Assembly: GCA_016234115.1 (NCBI GenBank)
Contig: JACRHD010000013.1
Coordinates: 1-34,534 of the forward strand
From: Nitrospirota bacterium
GTDB taxonomy: Bacteria; Nitrospirota; Thermodesulfovibrionia; UBA6902
Length of the DNA: 34,534 nt
Direction of reading: 5' to 3'
The notes under the pieces: generated by a model
Told to the model about the DNA's origin: nothing
Databases searched by the model: none
The model's input: only the letters and a program-made list of their open reading frames with translations
Translations under genes and position numbers: made by a program
Shown here: one piece after another, positions 8,401-16,545 of the stretch
Position numbering within the stretch: the first letter of the stretch is position 1
Layout: each line of letters opens with the position of its first letter

Positions 8401-9258
8401 TAACGGGAACCCCATCTCCTCCCTCAATCTAAGATAGCCTTCGGCGCATTTCCGGGCGAGATTTCTCACCCTCGCTATATAAGCCGTCCTTTCCGTCACG
8501 CTTATCGCGCCCCGGGCATCCAGCATATTGAAGCTGTGAGAGCACTTCAGGCAGAAATCATAAGCCGGCAGCACGAGCCCTTTCCCCAGAAGCGCCAGCG
8601 CTTCCGCTTCGAATTTATCAAAAAGCGTGAAATGCAGCGACGCATCGGACTCGTCAAAATTATACCTCGAAAATTCGACCTCTGTTTCATGATGTATGTC
8701 GCCGTAGGTGACGTGCCTGTTCCATTTGATGTCAAAGACGCTGTCTACCCCCTGTATGTACATGGCGATACGTTCGAGTCCGTATGTAAGCTCCACGGAC
8801 ACCGGTTTCAGCTCAATGCCCCCGACCTGCTGGAAATAGGTAAACTGCGTTATCTCCATGCCGTCGAGCCATACCTCCCAGCCTAATCCCCAGGCCCCGA
8901 GCGTGGGGGACTCCCAGTCGTCTTCGACAAAACGGATATCGTGTCTGTGCAGATCGATGCCTATTGCCGAAAGACTTTTCAGATAAAGCTCCTGCGTATC
9001 GTCAGGAGAAGGTTTTAATATCACCTGGTACTGGTAATAATGCTGGAGCCTGTTGGGATTTTTCCCGTACCTTCCGTCGGTCGGCCTTCTTGAAGGTTCG
9101 ACATACGCGGCCTTCCAGGGCTCGGGTCCGAGCACCCTGAAGAATGTCGCGGGGTTAAAGGTGCCTGCCCCGACCTCGATATCATAAGGTTGGTGTATGA
9201 CGCAGCCTTCTCCGCCCCAGAATTCATGCAATTTTAAGATCAGGTCCTGTAAATACAT
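8383..9258 (-). CDS. glyQ: glycine-tRNA ligase alpha subunit
   Basis: The catalytic alpha subunit of the bacterial alpha2-beta2 glycyl-tRNA synthetase, class II, which activates glycine and transfers it to tRNA-Gly. Family motifs are plain: [20 protein letters not shown] at the start, [73 protein letters not shown] and [10 protein letters not shown] start it at the ATG at 9258 (291 residues, [10 protein letters not shown]), which matches the usual N-terminus. An upstream ATG at 9279 and a further one at 9294 would add residues encoded by a dispersed repeat. The last three residues before the stop come from the AT-rich repeat. Confidence 0.96.
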   Translation of the reverse strand: MYLQDLILKLHEFWGGEGCVIHQPYDIEVGAGTFNPATFFRVLGPEPWKAAYVEPSRRPTDGRYGKNPNRLQHYYQYQVILKPSPDDTQELYLKSLSAIGIDLHRHDIRFVEDDWESPTLGAWGLGWEVWLDGMEITQFTYFQQVGGIELKPVSVELTYGLERIAMYIQGVDSVFDIKWNRHVTYGDIHHETEVEFSRYNFDESDASLHFTLFDKFEAEALALLGKGLVLPAYDFCLKCSHSFNMLDARGAISVTERTAYIARVRNLARKCAEGYLRLREEMGFPLLKSQK

Positions 9259-9272
9259 TTTTTTCTTTAAGG

Positions 9273-9352
9273 CCGTCATTCCGGCAAGTCTCAAGCCGGA
9301 ATCCAGTTCTTTAATGAAGAATGTCTGGATTCCCGCTCAACAGACTGCGGGC
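9273..9352. repeat. dispersed GTCATTCC...GGATTCC-type palindromic repeat
   Basis: CCGTCATTCCGGCAAGTC (9273-9290) is followed by GGAATCCAG (9298-9306) and its exact inverse CTGGATTCC (9325-9333), then CCGC and a GCGGGCTTGACAAG tail. This is the same element type seen at 10453-10584. It resembles the non-coding intergenic repeats scattered through many environmental genomes; no ORF is evident in it. Confidence 0.65.
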
Positions 9353-9482
9353 TTGACAAGCAAGGGGCTTTTTCCTTCCCATTACGAACATAAATTTTAA
9401 AAGGAAGCGCAGGGGTTTGTCAAACTTGCGGAAAGAGAATTCATTATGATGAAATTTCTGCTATCCTATATCGAACACTGAC

Positions 9483-10436
9483 ATGAGCCATCCCGGAAAC
9501 AAAACCGTCATCATAATCCTCGGTCCCACCGCGGTCGGCAAGACCGGTGTTTCTCTGCTTCTTGCCGAGGCGCTGAATACGGAAATCATAAGCGCCGACT
9601 CCATGCAGGTTTACCGGAATATGGACATCGGCACCGCGAAGCCTTCTCCCGCCGAGCTCAAAAGGGTCCCTCATCACCTTATCGATATGCTGTCGCCGGG
9701 CGAATCTTTCAGCGCGGGGATGTTTAAAGAGGCCGCCGTGGCCGTTATCGACGGCCTGCACGCTAAGGGAAAGGTCCCGGTCATGGCAGGGGGCACAGGA
9801 CTTTATATCAGGTCGCTGACAAGGGGGCTCTTTGAGGGCCCGCCCGCGGACAGGGCCGTAAGAGACCGGTTAAATGAAGAAGAGAGGGTCCGCGGCAAAG
9901 GACATCTTTACGGATACCTTTGTTCCCTCGATCCCGAGGCAGCGGCGAAGATAAGCCCCAATGATTTAAGAAGGACCATCCGGGCCCTCGAGGTCTCCCT
10001 GACGGGCGACAAGACGATTTCCGAATTCCGCGCCGCTTCAACAAGGCCGCAGCCGTACGACTTCATAAAGGTCGGCCTCAGCAGGGACCGGAAAGAGCTT
10101 TACGGCCTTATCGAAAGGCGGGTCGATCATATGATTGATAAGGGGCTCCTGCGGGAAACGGAAAGACTCCTTCGAATAAGGCCCGGCAGGACGGCCCTGC
10201 AGGCGTTAGGGTACAGGGAGATGGCGGATTATATAATGGGACAGGTTGGATATGAGGACGCCGTGAGACTGATTAAAAAGCGCACGAAGATGTATGCAAA
10301 AAGGCAGTATACCTGGTTCAGGAAAGAGCCCGATATAAAATGGGTGGACGTCACCGGCATTACGGAGTCGCAGGAGATTTTCAAAAAAGTATTGAATGAA
10401 GTTGAAATTCTCAGGAAATTGATTTACTCTTACTGA
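9483..10436 (+). CDS. miaA: tRNA dimethylallyltransferase
   Basis: A 317-residue enzyme that transfers a dimethylallyl group to N6 of adenosine-37 in tRNAs reading UNN codons. It has the P-loop GPTAVGKT (14-21), the substrate-tRNA segment SADSMQVYRNMDIGTAKP, HHLIDMLSPGESFSAGMF, and MAGGTGLYIRSLTRGL. Later segments ALGYREMADYI and KRTKMYAKRQYTWFRKEPDI are typical of the C-terminal half. Length is normal. It lies upstream of hfq, the classical miaA-hfq order, but here the two are separated by a 199-base repeat-filled gap. The start ATG follows a weak ribosome site. Confidence 0.97.
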   Translation: MSHPGNKTVIIILGPTAVGKTGVSLLLAEALNTEIISADSMQVYRNMDIGTAKPSPAELKRVPHHLIDMLSPGESFSAGMFKEAAVAVIDGLHAKGKVPVMAGGTGLYIRSLTRGLFEGPPADRAVRDRLNEEERVRGKGHLYGYLCSLDPEAAAKISPNDLRRTIRALEVSLTGDKTISEFRAASTRPQPYDFIKVGLSRDRKELYGLIERRVDHMIDKGLLRETERLLRIRPGRTALQALGYREMADYIMGQVGYEDAVRLIKKRTKMYAKRQYTWFRKEPDIKWVDVTGITESQEIFKKVLNEVEILRKLIYSY

Positions 10437-10452
10437 GGATGGCTGGTCATGG

Positions 10453-10584
10453 CCGTCATGCCCGAAATTCTTAATCGGGCATCCAGATTTCATATGCTCA
10501 TGGTTCGACAAGCTCAACATGACAAGCTTGTCACCCTGAGCCTGTCGAAGGGTGGGTTCCCGCTTACTGATTGCGGGAATGACG
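10453..10584. repeat. composite palindromic repeat between miaA and hfq
   Basis: Outer arms are CCGTCATGCCCG (10453-10464) and CGGGAATGACG (10574-10584). Inside is a second inverted pair, TTCGACAAGCTCA (10504-10516) and TGAGCCTGTCGAA (10538-10550), matching at 12 of 13 positions. The layout is one repeat element nested in another. It separates hfq from miaA, so hfq probably uses a promoter in or after the element. Confidence 0.65.
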
Positions 10585-10635
10585 ACAGTAATGAAAAGAT
10601 AATGTTAGAAAATTTAAAAAAAAGGAGGGCCCTTA

Positions 10636-10872
10636 ATGAGCAACAATGATCATAAGCTTCAGGACATGTACCTCAATCACGTAAGGAAAGAAAAGATGCC
10701 CGTCACCGTTTATCTCGTCAACGGCGCCCGCTTGCGAGGCGTTATAAAAGGTTTTGACAAGTTTGTCATCCTGCTCAAAAACGATGTCCAGCAGATTGTT
10801 TACAAACATGCCGTTTCCACTATCTCTCCCGACAGAGACGTTAATATGAAACTTGAGGAGCAGGCGGAATAA
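10636..10872 (+). CDS. hfq: RNA chaperone Hfq
   Basis: A 78-residue Sm-like hexameric RNA chaperone that pairs small RNAs with mRNAs. The Sm1 motif ([25 protein letters not shown]) and Sm2 motif with the YKHAVSTI signature are both present. The C-terminal tail is very short ([14 protein letters not shown]). A strong ribosome site, AAGGAGGG, lies 7 bases before the ATG. Its TAA abuts the GTG of the Nudix gene with no gap, so the two are surely cotranscribed and probably translationally coupled. Confidence 0.97.
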   Translation: MSNNDHKLQDMYLNHVRKEKMPVTVYLVNGARLRGVIKGFDKFVILLKNDVQQIVYKHAVSTISPDRDVNMKLEEQAE

Positions 10873-11265
10873 GTGAGGAGAAACCCCCTTCTTACCGTAG
10901 ACGCGATCATAGAGACCGGAGGCGGCATTGTCCTGATCAACAGGAAGAACCCCCCTGCCGGCTGGGCCATTCCAGGGGGCTTTGTCGATTACGGCGAAAC
11001 ACTTGAAGAAGCCGCAGTCCGCGAGGCAAAGGAAGAGACCGGGCTTGATATTAATCTCGTACGGCAGTTCCATACTTATTCAGACCCGGAAAGAGACCCC
11101 CGGCACCATACGGTATCCACCATCTTCATAGCAACGGCCGCCGGGGCCCCGGTGGCTGCGGACGACGCGAAGGAAGCCGGGATATTTACAAAAGACGGCC
11201 TTCCGGACGACATCGCCTTCGACCACAGGCGGATACTTGAAGATTATTTCAGCGGGAAGTATTAA
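10873..11265 (+). CDS. Nudix hydrolase, ADP-ribose pyrophosphatase-like
   Basis: A 130-residue single-domain Nudix protein. The Nudix box is complete: G36, E42, then R50-E51 and E54-E55-x-G57 ([20 protein letters not shown] onward), giving a metal-dependent pyrophosphohydrolase of nucleoside diphosphates linked to another moiety. The sequence most resembles small ADP-ribose pyrophosphatases, but the substrate is not fixed by sequence. It starts with GTG directly after the hfq stop, reusing hfq's ribosomes. Confidence 0.9.
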   Translation: MRRNPLLTVDAIIETGGGIVLINRKNPPAGWAIPGGFVDYGETLEEAAVREAKEETGLDINLVRQFHTYSDPERDPRHHTVSTIFIATAAGAPVAADDAKEAGIFTKDGLPDDIAFDHRRILEDYFSGKY

Positions 11266-11269
11266 TTGA

Positions 11270-11331
11270 AGGCTCCAGGGGCCGGTAGCCAGGGGCCTAC
11301 CCCGGACCCTGGACCCCGGACCCCGGATCCT
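11270..11331. repeat. GGACCC/CCAGG word repeat between converging genes
   Basis: A GC-rich block of repeated short words (CCCGGACCCTGGACCCC and the opposite-strand CCAGGGGCCGG) fills the gap between the Nudix and thioesterase stops and continues into the thioesterase reading frame. A related block lies at 12353-12408. The inverted words can fold, so it may serve as a bidirectional end. Confidence 0.55.
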
Positions 11332-11719
11332 GTATTTTCATCAGTTTCCCGAATGCGTCGGCTATTATCTCGCCTTCTTCCGTCACAATCTTTGCATACG
11401 CTTCCATAAGCTTTCGGGAACCTTTTACAATCTCCGCCTCTACGACGATCTTCTGTCCGGGCCTGAGGACCTTCCTTAAACGGACATCCAGACGGGCGGT
11501 CACCGCGGGCGTACCGGTCTCTATCGAGAGCTTTCCCATGGCTTCATCGAGAAGGGTCGATATAATCCCGCCGTGGACAATATTTAAAAAGCCCTGATGC
11601 TCCCTGCGGGGCACAAATTCAGCCCGCATGGTCCTGCCGTCGAAAACAAAATTCAGCTTCAGCCCGGCAGGGTTCCCGGGGCCGCACGCAAAACAGTAAC
11701 CGTCGTCGATGAGCTCCAT
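11297..11719 (-). CDS. PaaI-type hotdog-fold thioesterase
   Basis: A 140-residue acyl-CoA thioesterase of the hotdog superfamily. The catalytic region is VHGGIISTLLDEAMG (48-62), with His-49, Gly-50, Gly-51 and Asp-58 in the usual places. The N-terminal CFACGPGNPAGL motif is shared by a common subfamily. Its substrate is unknown. It lies 2 bases after MarC, so the two form an operon. The last eleven residues, QDPGSGVQGPG, are encoded by the GC-rich dispersed repeat and are unlikely to belong to the ancestral protein. Confidence 0.88.
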   Translation of the reverse strand: MELIDDGYCFACGPGNPAGLKLNFVFDGRTMRAEFVPRREHQGFLNIVHGGIISTLLDEAMGKLSIETGTPAVTARLDVRLRKVLRPGQKIVVEAEIVKGSRKLMEAYAKIVTEEGEIIADAFGKLMKIQDPGSGVQGPG

Positions 11720-11721
11720 TA

Positions 11722-12309
11722 CTATTTAATCAGGTTCTCCACGCCCAGGCGTATCATCATCACGGCAATGGACGCCAGCAGGATCGCCATCACCTTTGAA
11801 AGGGCGATGATGCCGTTTTTACCTATCGCTCTCGTTATGTCGTCCGCCTTTACAAATGAAATCCACACGATACCGAGATTCAGAATGAGCGATATGACAG
11901 TCGGAAAAATTCCATGATGGTCGATCAGCACCATCAGGGTGGTGAGCACCGCCGGCCCGACTATCAAAGGCACTCCTATAGGGACCACCCCGATCGCCTC
12001 TTCGATCTTTCTCCTTTCGCCGCCGTAGCGCAAGAGGTCCAGCACGGCGATCACAAGCAGGACCAGCCCGCCGGCTATCTTGAAATCATCGACGGTGATG
12101 CCGAGGATCCGGAAGACCACTTCGCCGATCGCGACAAAGACGAGGCTTACCGCCAGGGCCGTAATGATCGAATGCCTGACAACGGTCTTCCTGCTTTCTT
12201 CGTCTATTTCACCGGTCACTGAAAGGAACACGGGCAGGACCGCGAACACATCCATTGCCACAAAGAGCGGAATGAACGTCATCGGCAGACTTTTCAGGAC
12301 CTCGAGCAT
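11722..12309 (-). CDS. MarC-family integral membrane protein
   Basis: A 195-residue polytopic membrane protein with about six transmembrane helices. The family pattern is clear: FIPLFVAMDVFAVLPVFLSV at the start, GGLVLLVIAVLDLL in the middle, then VPIGVPLIVGPAVLTTLMVL and a last helix IALSKVMAILLASIAVMMIR. MarC (UPF0056) proteins lack an agreed function; the old link to multiple antibiotic resistance in E. coli was not upheld. Cotranscribed with the downstream thioesterase. Confidence 0.92.
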   Translation of the reverse strand: MLEVLKSLPMTFIPLFVAMDVFAVLPVFLSVTGEIDEESRKTVVRHSIITALAVSLVFVAIGEVVFRILGITVDDFKIAGGLVLLVIAVLDLLRYGGERRKIEEAIGVVPIGVPLIVGPAVLTTLMVLIDHHGIFPTVISLILNLGIVWISFVKADDITRAIGKNGIIALSKVMAILLASIAVMMIRLGVENLIK

Positions 12310-12352
12310 AGATAGATTATAGACACAAATTCCAGGTTCGTCAAAGAACAGG

Positions 12353-12408
12353 GTCCGAGAGTTTTTTCCCCCGGCCCCTTAAACCCTTGACCCCTTGGAC
12401 CCTGTCTT
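12353..12408. repeat. second GGACCC/CCCTTGACC word repeat
   Basis: Between MarC and recO lies GGGTCCGAGAG, then CCCTTAAACCCTTGACCCC and TTGGACCCTG. The outer words GGGTCC and GGACCC are inverted. It is related in style to 11270-11331 and holds no ORF. Confidence 0.45.
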
Positions 12409-12409
12409 A

Positions 12410-13156
12410 TTACGGTGTCGGGAACCCGGACGATAAGAGTTTCCTGCTGAGCAAAAAGGTAATATGCCTGTCAATCAGCGCCGACAACTCGGTGAGCACC
12501 TCCGGGCGAGGTTTGAGGCGGTTTGAGATGTGAACGGGCCATTCGATGCTGTGCGCGTAGAAGCGTATGGTATTGTCGTGGATCCGCATGAACGGTTTTC
12601 CCTCTCCGGCCTGAGCGCCGGCGCATTTGCCGCAAAGTGTCGTACCAGCGTCGGGATAGAAATCCAGGCTGCGTTCACCGCACCTTCCACACCCTTTCAG
12701 CCGGGGGGCGTACCCTATCACCGCAAGCAGGCGGACCTGCGTGATGATATGCAGCGCGTCCTTCGGTTTCTCCTCCGATGCCGTTACGGCCCGGAGCACA
12801 TTGATAAAAAAGGAGAACAGCCTTTTATTGGGAATTCCCTCGGGGATAAGGCAAAGCAGCATCTCGGTAAGCTTCGACATGCCGACAAAATCCTGAAGAT
12901 CTTCTCTTATCCGGTGAAAGGAGCTTATGATGTCGGACTGGGTCAATTTAGGCAGCGCAGCCTGCTCCTTGCCCCACAGGGATATCCTGGCGTGCGTCAG
13001 CGGTTCAAGGCTGCTGCCGAACCTGCTTTTGGTCTTTCGGGGGCTTTTTGCGAAGGCCCTGATTATTCCCCTGTCTGAAGTCAGGTAGGTTGCGATAAGG
13101 TCGGCTTCGCCGTATTTTTGTGTCTTGAGGACTACGCCTTCCGTTCTCGTCAGCAT
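12410..13156 (-). CDS. recO: DNA repair protein RecO
   Basis: A 248-residue recombination mediator that loads RecA on gaps together with RecR. The N-terminal OB-fold opens TRTEGVVLKTQKYGEADLIA and continues ITYLTSDRG-like, AKSPRKTKSRFGSSLEPLTH. The central helical region carries a four-cysteine zinc site, C156-x2-C159 and C175-x2-C178. Length and order are normal. The gene sits alone between two repeat blocks, so it probably has its own promoter, though none is obvious. Confidence 0.94.
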   Translation of the reverse strand: MLTRTEGVVLKTQKYGEADLIATYLTSDRGIIRAFAKSPRKTKSRFGSSLEPLTHARISLWGKEQAALPKLTQSDIISSFHRIREDLQDFVGMSKLTEMLLCLIPEGIPNKRLFSFFINVLRAVTASEEKPKDALHIITQVRLLAVIGYAPRLKGCGRCGERSLDFYPDAGTTLCGKCAGAQAGEGKPFMRIHDNTIRFYAHSIEWPVHISNRLKPRPEVLTELSALIDRHITFLLSRKLLSSGFPTP

Positions 13157-13163
13157 AAAAAAA

Positions 13164-13243
13164 GAGTCAAGAGTTATGAGTTAAGAGTTAAGTAAAAAAA
13201 TCCCGGGAAGTATTTATGGCTTGACTCTTGACGCTTAACCTCT
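13164..13243. repeat. inverted TCAAGAGTTA/TTGACTCTTG repeat
   Basis: AGTCAAGAGTTATGAGTTAAG (from 13165) and the opposite-sense CTTGACTCTTGACGCTTAAC (13220-13239) flank a central TCCCGGGA palindrome at 13201-13208. The block fills the gap between recO and the nuclease gene, whose stop codon lies at its edge. Confidence 0.6.
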
Positions 13244-13697
13244 ACATTATGTTGCCGAAATCCTCGGGCTTCAATTTTTCCAGCCAGTCTTCGAGCTCGT
13301 CGTTGTTCCTGTGCTCGATGACGTGCTCGTCCACGAATATGGGGGCATTTATGCGTATTGCCACTGCTATGGCGTCGCTGGGTCTTGAATCAATGGAGAT
13401 TTCAGTCCCGTCACCCTTGTCTACATAAATCCCGGCATAGTATGTATTGTCGACAATCTCGGTGATGACGATCTTCGTTACAGTCATCTTCATCCCCAGT
13501 ATGACATTTTTTATAAGATCGTGAGTAAGGGGGCGGGGCGTAACTATTTTCCCTAACGCGAGGGCGATGGAATCCGCCTCGGGCTTTCCTATCCATATCG
13601 GTAATGTATTGTTGCCGTCGGTCTCCTTCAGAAGCAGGATATACATGTTGCTTCTCGGGTCGAACAGCAGTCCCTCGATTTTCATTTGCCGTACCAC
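13242..13697 (-). CDS. bifunctional nuclease-family protein (BFN/DUF151)
   Basis: A 151-residue protein of the DUF151/BFN family, named after a plant nuclease able to cut DNA and RNA; the bacterial role is not settled. Recognisable segments are LPIWIGKPEADSIALAL, RPLTHDLIKNVI and SIDSRPSDAIAVAIRINAPI followed by FVDEHV. The GTG at 13697 has a good ribosome site (GAGGT, 5 bases away), which favours it over the ATG four codons later. Bases 13698-13933 before it hold only palindromic repeats. Confidence 0.9.
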   Translation of the reverse strand: MVRQMKIEGLLFDPRSNMYILLLKETDGNNTLPIWIGKPEADSIALALGKIVTPRPLTHDLIKNVILGMKMTVTKIVITEIVDNTYYAGIYVDKGDGTEISIDSRPSDAIAVAIRINAPIFVDEHVIEHRNNDELEDWLEKLKPEDFGNIM

Positions 13698-13790
13698 AGA
13701 ATACCTCGCAGGTTTAGAAATTTATAAATATGATACCTTAAAAACGATATTTTTTCTATCGAGGGAGGGATCGGTATTCGTGTCCGTTGT

Positions 13791-13833
13791 CCGTGTCCGT
13801 TTTTCTTTTTACGCGCACGAATTACGGACACGG
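13791..13833. repeat. 10-bp perfect inverted repeat, CCGTGTCCGT/ACGGACACGG
   Basis: CCGTGTCCGT (13791-13800) and ACGGACACGG (13824-13833) are perfect inverses around 23 bases. The left arm is preceded by an extra GTGTCCGTTG word. Part of the repeat-rich gap between the nuclease gene and the aminotransferase. Confidence 0.6.
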
Positions 13834-13912
13834 TTCATGATTAAGACCGTAGCGCCCTCGTTTACCGGGGGCGGCTTCACCATCGGGGGTAAATATTATA
13901 GTGGGTAAACAT

Positions 13913-13933
13913 CGTCGGGGGTAAACCCCGACG
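13913..13933 (-). terminator. hairpin directly after the aminotransferase stop
   Basis: CGTCGGGG (13913-13920) and CCCCGACG (926-933 of the same block, 13926-13933) form an 8-bp perfect stem with loop GTAAA, one base past the stop codon. There is no T-run, so it may act as an mRNA 3'-end hairpin. GTAAAC/GTTTAC words nearby suggest it is also one copy of a dispersed repeat. Confidence 0.5.
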
Positions 13934-15127
13934 CTACGTCAGCTTCGATAAGGCCTCTTCGAGCCTGTCAAGGCCTTTTTTGATGTTCTCCAGGGACGTT
14001 GCGTAAGAAAGCCTTATAAACCTGTCATCGCCGAATGCCATACCGGGGACGAGCGCGGTCTTTGCCTGTTCAAGGAGATACGCGGAAAGGTCCAGGGAAG
14101 TGTCTATTGTCGTGCCGTTAAACTTCTTGCCGTAACAGGATGAGACATCAGGAAACGCATAGAACGCGCCGACCGGCGTCACGCATGAAACGCCTTTTAT
14201 ACTGTTCAGCCGCCCGATCATGTATTTTCTTCTCCTGTCGAATTCGGAGACCATTCCCGGGATAAAATCCTGCGGCCCCCTCAGCGCCTCCACAGCGGCC
14301 TTCTGGGATATGGACGCGGGGTTCGAGGTGGACTGGCTCTGGATATTGGTCATGGCCTTGATGATGTCCTTCGGCCCGGCGGTAAACCCGATTCTCCAGC
14401 CTGTCATTGCATGGGACTTGGAAAGCCCGTTTACGACGATGGTCCTCTTCTTTACCTCTTCACCTAAAGAGGCTATGCTGATATGCCTGAAGCCGTCGTA
14501 CGTGAGTTTTTCATATATCTCGTCGGAGATAATGTAGAAGTCGTGCCGTACAGCCATCTCCGCTATCGCCTCAAGGCTCTTCCTGTCGTAGGCAAGCCCG
14601 GTCGGGTTGGAGGGTGTGTTCAGTATCAACGCCTTTGTCCTGCCTGAAATTTTCTCTTTAAGCGCATCATGCTCGAGCCTGAAAGAATTCTTTTCATCCG
14701 TCCCGGCGATAACAGGCGTCGCGTCGTTCAGGATGACCTGGTCAGGGTACGTGACCCAGTAGGGCGAAGGGATAATTACTTCATCGCCGGGACCGAAAAG
14801 CGCCTCAGCGATGTTGTACAGGCTGTGCTTGGCCCCGCACGATACTATTATTTCATCCTTTTCATAATTGAGGTGATTGTCATTTCTGAACTTATCAACG
14901 ACGGCGGCCTTGAGTTCATCAATGCCGCCTACAGGGGTATATTTTGTAAAACCGTCTCTGATCGCCCTGATGGCGGCTTCCTTGATATTTTCAGGGGTAT
15001 CGAAGTCAGGCTCGCCCACGCCGAAATTAACAATGTCTTCTCCTGCGGCCTTGAGCGCCTTTGCCTTTGCGTCCATCGCAAGCGTCGGTGACGGTTTGAT
15101 CGCCTTTGCCCTGTCGGATAATCTCAT
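13934..15127 (-). CDS. aspC: pyridoxal-phosphate aspartate aminotransferase, class I/II
   Basis: A 397-residue fold-type I aminotransferase interconverting aspartate and oxaloacetate, or a similar pair. It has the family start LSDRAKAIKPSPTLAMDAKA, the substrate segment FGVGEPDFDTP, YTPVGGIDELK, the cofactor segment LNTPSNPTGLAYD, DEIYEKLTYDG, and the lysine motif NGLSKSHAMTGWRIGF in which the Lys of SKS forms the Schiff base. The layout is that of the thermophile/Bacillus-type aspartate aminotransferase, which can also be a prephenate aminotransferase; the sequence alone does not separate these. It lies 77 bases after the heptose kinase on the same strand. Confidence 0.92.
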   Translation of the reverse strand: MRLSDRAKAIKPSPTLAMDAKAKALKAAGEDIVNFGVGEPDFDTPENIKEAAIRAIRDGFTKYTPVGGIDELKAAVVDKFRNDNHLNYEKDEIIVSCGAKHSLYNIAEALFGPGDEVIIPSPYWVTYPDQVILNDATPVIAGTDEKNSFRLEHDALKEKISGRTKALILNTPSNPTGLAYDRKSLEAIAEMAVRHDFYIISDEIYEKLTYDGFRHISIASLGEEVKKRTIVVNGLSKSHAMTGWRIGFTAGPKDIIKAMTNIQSQSTSNPASISQKAAVEALRGPQDFIPGMVSEFDRRRKYMIGRLNSIKGVSCVTPVGAFYAFPDVSSCYGKKFNGTTIDTSLDLSAYLLEQAKTALVPGMAFGDDRFIRLSYATSLENIKKGLDRLEEALSKLT

Positions 15128-15152
15128 TTCCCACCTCGTTTATTATTTTTTA

Positions 15153-15215
15153 CTAAACCACGGAGACACGGAGAAAAACAACTTTCATCCACAGATTTCG
15201 CAGATTAATCATTCC
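15153..15215. repeat. CACGGAGACACGGAG / CACAGATTTCGCAGATTA word repeat
   Basis: The gap between the kinase and the aminotransferase contains ACCACGGAGACACGGAGAAA and ATCCACAGATTTCGCAGATT, typical of word-like dispersed intergenic repeats. The kinase stop codon and its last ten or so codons lie inside the right end. Confidence 0.55.
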
Positions 15216-16221
15216 TCCATGTCCTCTGCGGCTGATTATTCTGTTTCCCCGGTTTGTCCGGACATATCTTCATGCTTTCCAGGACCTCTTTCGGGGTGAC
15301 GACAGCGGTCCCCACCTTGCCGACTACGACCCCGGCAGCGTGATTGGCGATGATTGCGGCTTCCTTCAGGGACGCGCCCGCGGAATGAGCGAGTGTCAGC
15401 GCCGCTATTACTGTATCTCCGGCCCCGCTTACATCATATACTTCCCTTGCGCAAGTCGGGATATGAGTAATCCTCCCGCCCCGTTCAAAAAGGGTCATCC
15501 CTTCGTCGCCCCTCGTTATTACAAGTGAGCCGCAATTGATCTTTTTCAGGAGTATCTTCCCCGCGGCGATCAGGGTCTTTTCATCGGAAATATCAATGCC
15601 CGAACCGAAGGAGGCTTCCGCAATGTTTGGGGTAATAAGGCTTACTCCCCTGTAATATTCAAAATGCCCGACCTTGGGATCGACCGCGACAAATACCCGG
15701 GGACCGCAAAGGCGAAGGACCTTCGCGATCAGGGCCTTTGTAATCATCCCTTTTGAATAGTCGGAGATAATGATGCCCTTTATGGCGGGAATACACGCCC
15801 TTACATAATCGAGAACCAGCGATAACGTTGCAAGGCCGATATCGGATTTTATCTCTTTATCAAACCGGACCACCTGCTGGCTGTGCGCGATGACCCTTGT
15901 CTTCACCGTTGTCGGCCTGTCCCTGTCTACAACTATTCCGTCGGCGCCGATGCCGCTCTCCCTGAATTTATTGACGACTATTTTGCCGATGTCGTCGCTG
16001 CCGACCGTCCCCGCAACATAGACCTTCCCGCCTAACGACAGGATATTATGCGCGACGTTCGCCGCGCCGCCGAGCAGCAGGTTTTCATCCGTCACCTCCA
16101 CCACGGGGACAGGGGCCTCAGGGGATATCCTTTTTACTTTGCCCCAGACATACTGGTCCACCATCAGGTCGCCGATGACGAGGATGCCCGTATTCTTGAA
16201 TTTCTTAAAGAGACCTGTCAT
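15205..16221 (-). CDS. rfaE1: D-glycero-beta-D-manno-heptose-7-phosphate kinase (kinase-only HldE1/RfaE1)
   Basis: A PfkB-family sugar kinase of about 338 residues that phosphorylates heptose-7-phosphate at C1 in ADP-heptose synthesis for lipopolysaccharide. Diagnostic segments are ILVIGDLMVDQYVWGKVKRI, PEAPVPVVEV, LGGAANVAHNILSLGG, DPKVGHFEYYRGVSLITPN and the catalytic DVSGAGDTVIAA. The nucleotidyltransferase half found in fused HldE is absent. I start at the ATG at 16221, because the 73 codons upstream to 16440 run through repeat sequence and do not resemble the family. The tail NNQPQRTWRND is repeat-derived. A Gram-negative outer membrane with heptose-containing LPS is implied. Confidence 0.9.
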   Translation of the reverse strand: MTGLFKKFKNTGILVIGDLMVDQYVWGKVKRISPEAPVPVVEVTDENLLLGGAANVAHNILSLGGKVYVAGTVGSDDIGKIVVNKFRESGIGADGIVVDRDRPTTVKTRVIAHSQQVVRFDKEIKSDIGLATLSLVLDYVRACIPAIKGIIISDYSKGMITKALIAKVLRLCGPRVFVAVDPKVGHFEYYRGVSLITPNIAEASFGSGIDISDEKTLIAAGKILLKKINCGSLVITRGDEGMTLFERGGRITHIPTCAREVYDVSGAGDTVIAALTLAHSAGASLKEAAIIANHAAGVVVGKVGTAVVTPKEVLESMKICPDKPGKQNNQPQRTWRND

Positions 16222-16545
16222 AGTTGTTCGTAAATCTGTTGACCATAAATTTAGCATGCGGGCTTTGTGTTTGGCAACCGGCCTGCCTTTCCCTGATTCA
16301 CCATCAAGAGACAAGCCACAGAGATCACAGAGTTTTTTCTCCCGGATATCAGGGGCGTATTGCGAAGAGCAAGTTTTTTTATAAATGCCGGGGTGTGCAG
16401 AGTTAAAGCAGCTATTATGGTATTTTTTCCTGAATAACAATGACCTTCTCTGTGACCTCTGTGGTCAGGTGGTGGATTTTGAAATTATTTGAATACTTTT
16501 AAAATAAAATGTTAAATTATAACAGTTAATCAGCTCCGATAATCT
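16222..16545. repeat. repeat-filled divergent gap with a 17-bp inverted pair
   Basis: This 324-base gap separates the kinase start from the divergent PhnD-like gene. CCACAGAGATCACAGAG (16316-16332) and CTCTGTGACCTCTGTGG (16448-16464) are inverses at 16 of 17 positions, bounding a 149-base unit. The unit is the size of a miniature inverted-repeat element, but no target duplication was confirmed. From 16480 to 16545 the sequence is AT-rich (TTGAAATTATTTGAATAC, TATAAC) and probably holds the promoter of the rightward operon. Confidence 0.55.

Noticed and set aside
16222-16440. 73-residue N-terminal extension of the heptose kinase
   Set aside because: It is encoded by dispersed repeat sequence, has a composition unlike the kinase, and the family starts at the ATG at 16221.
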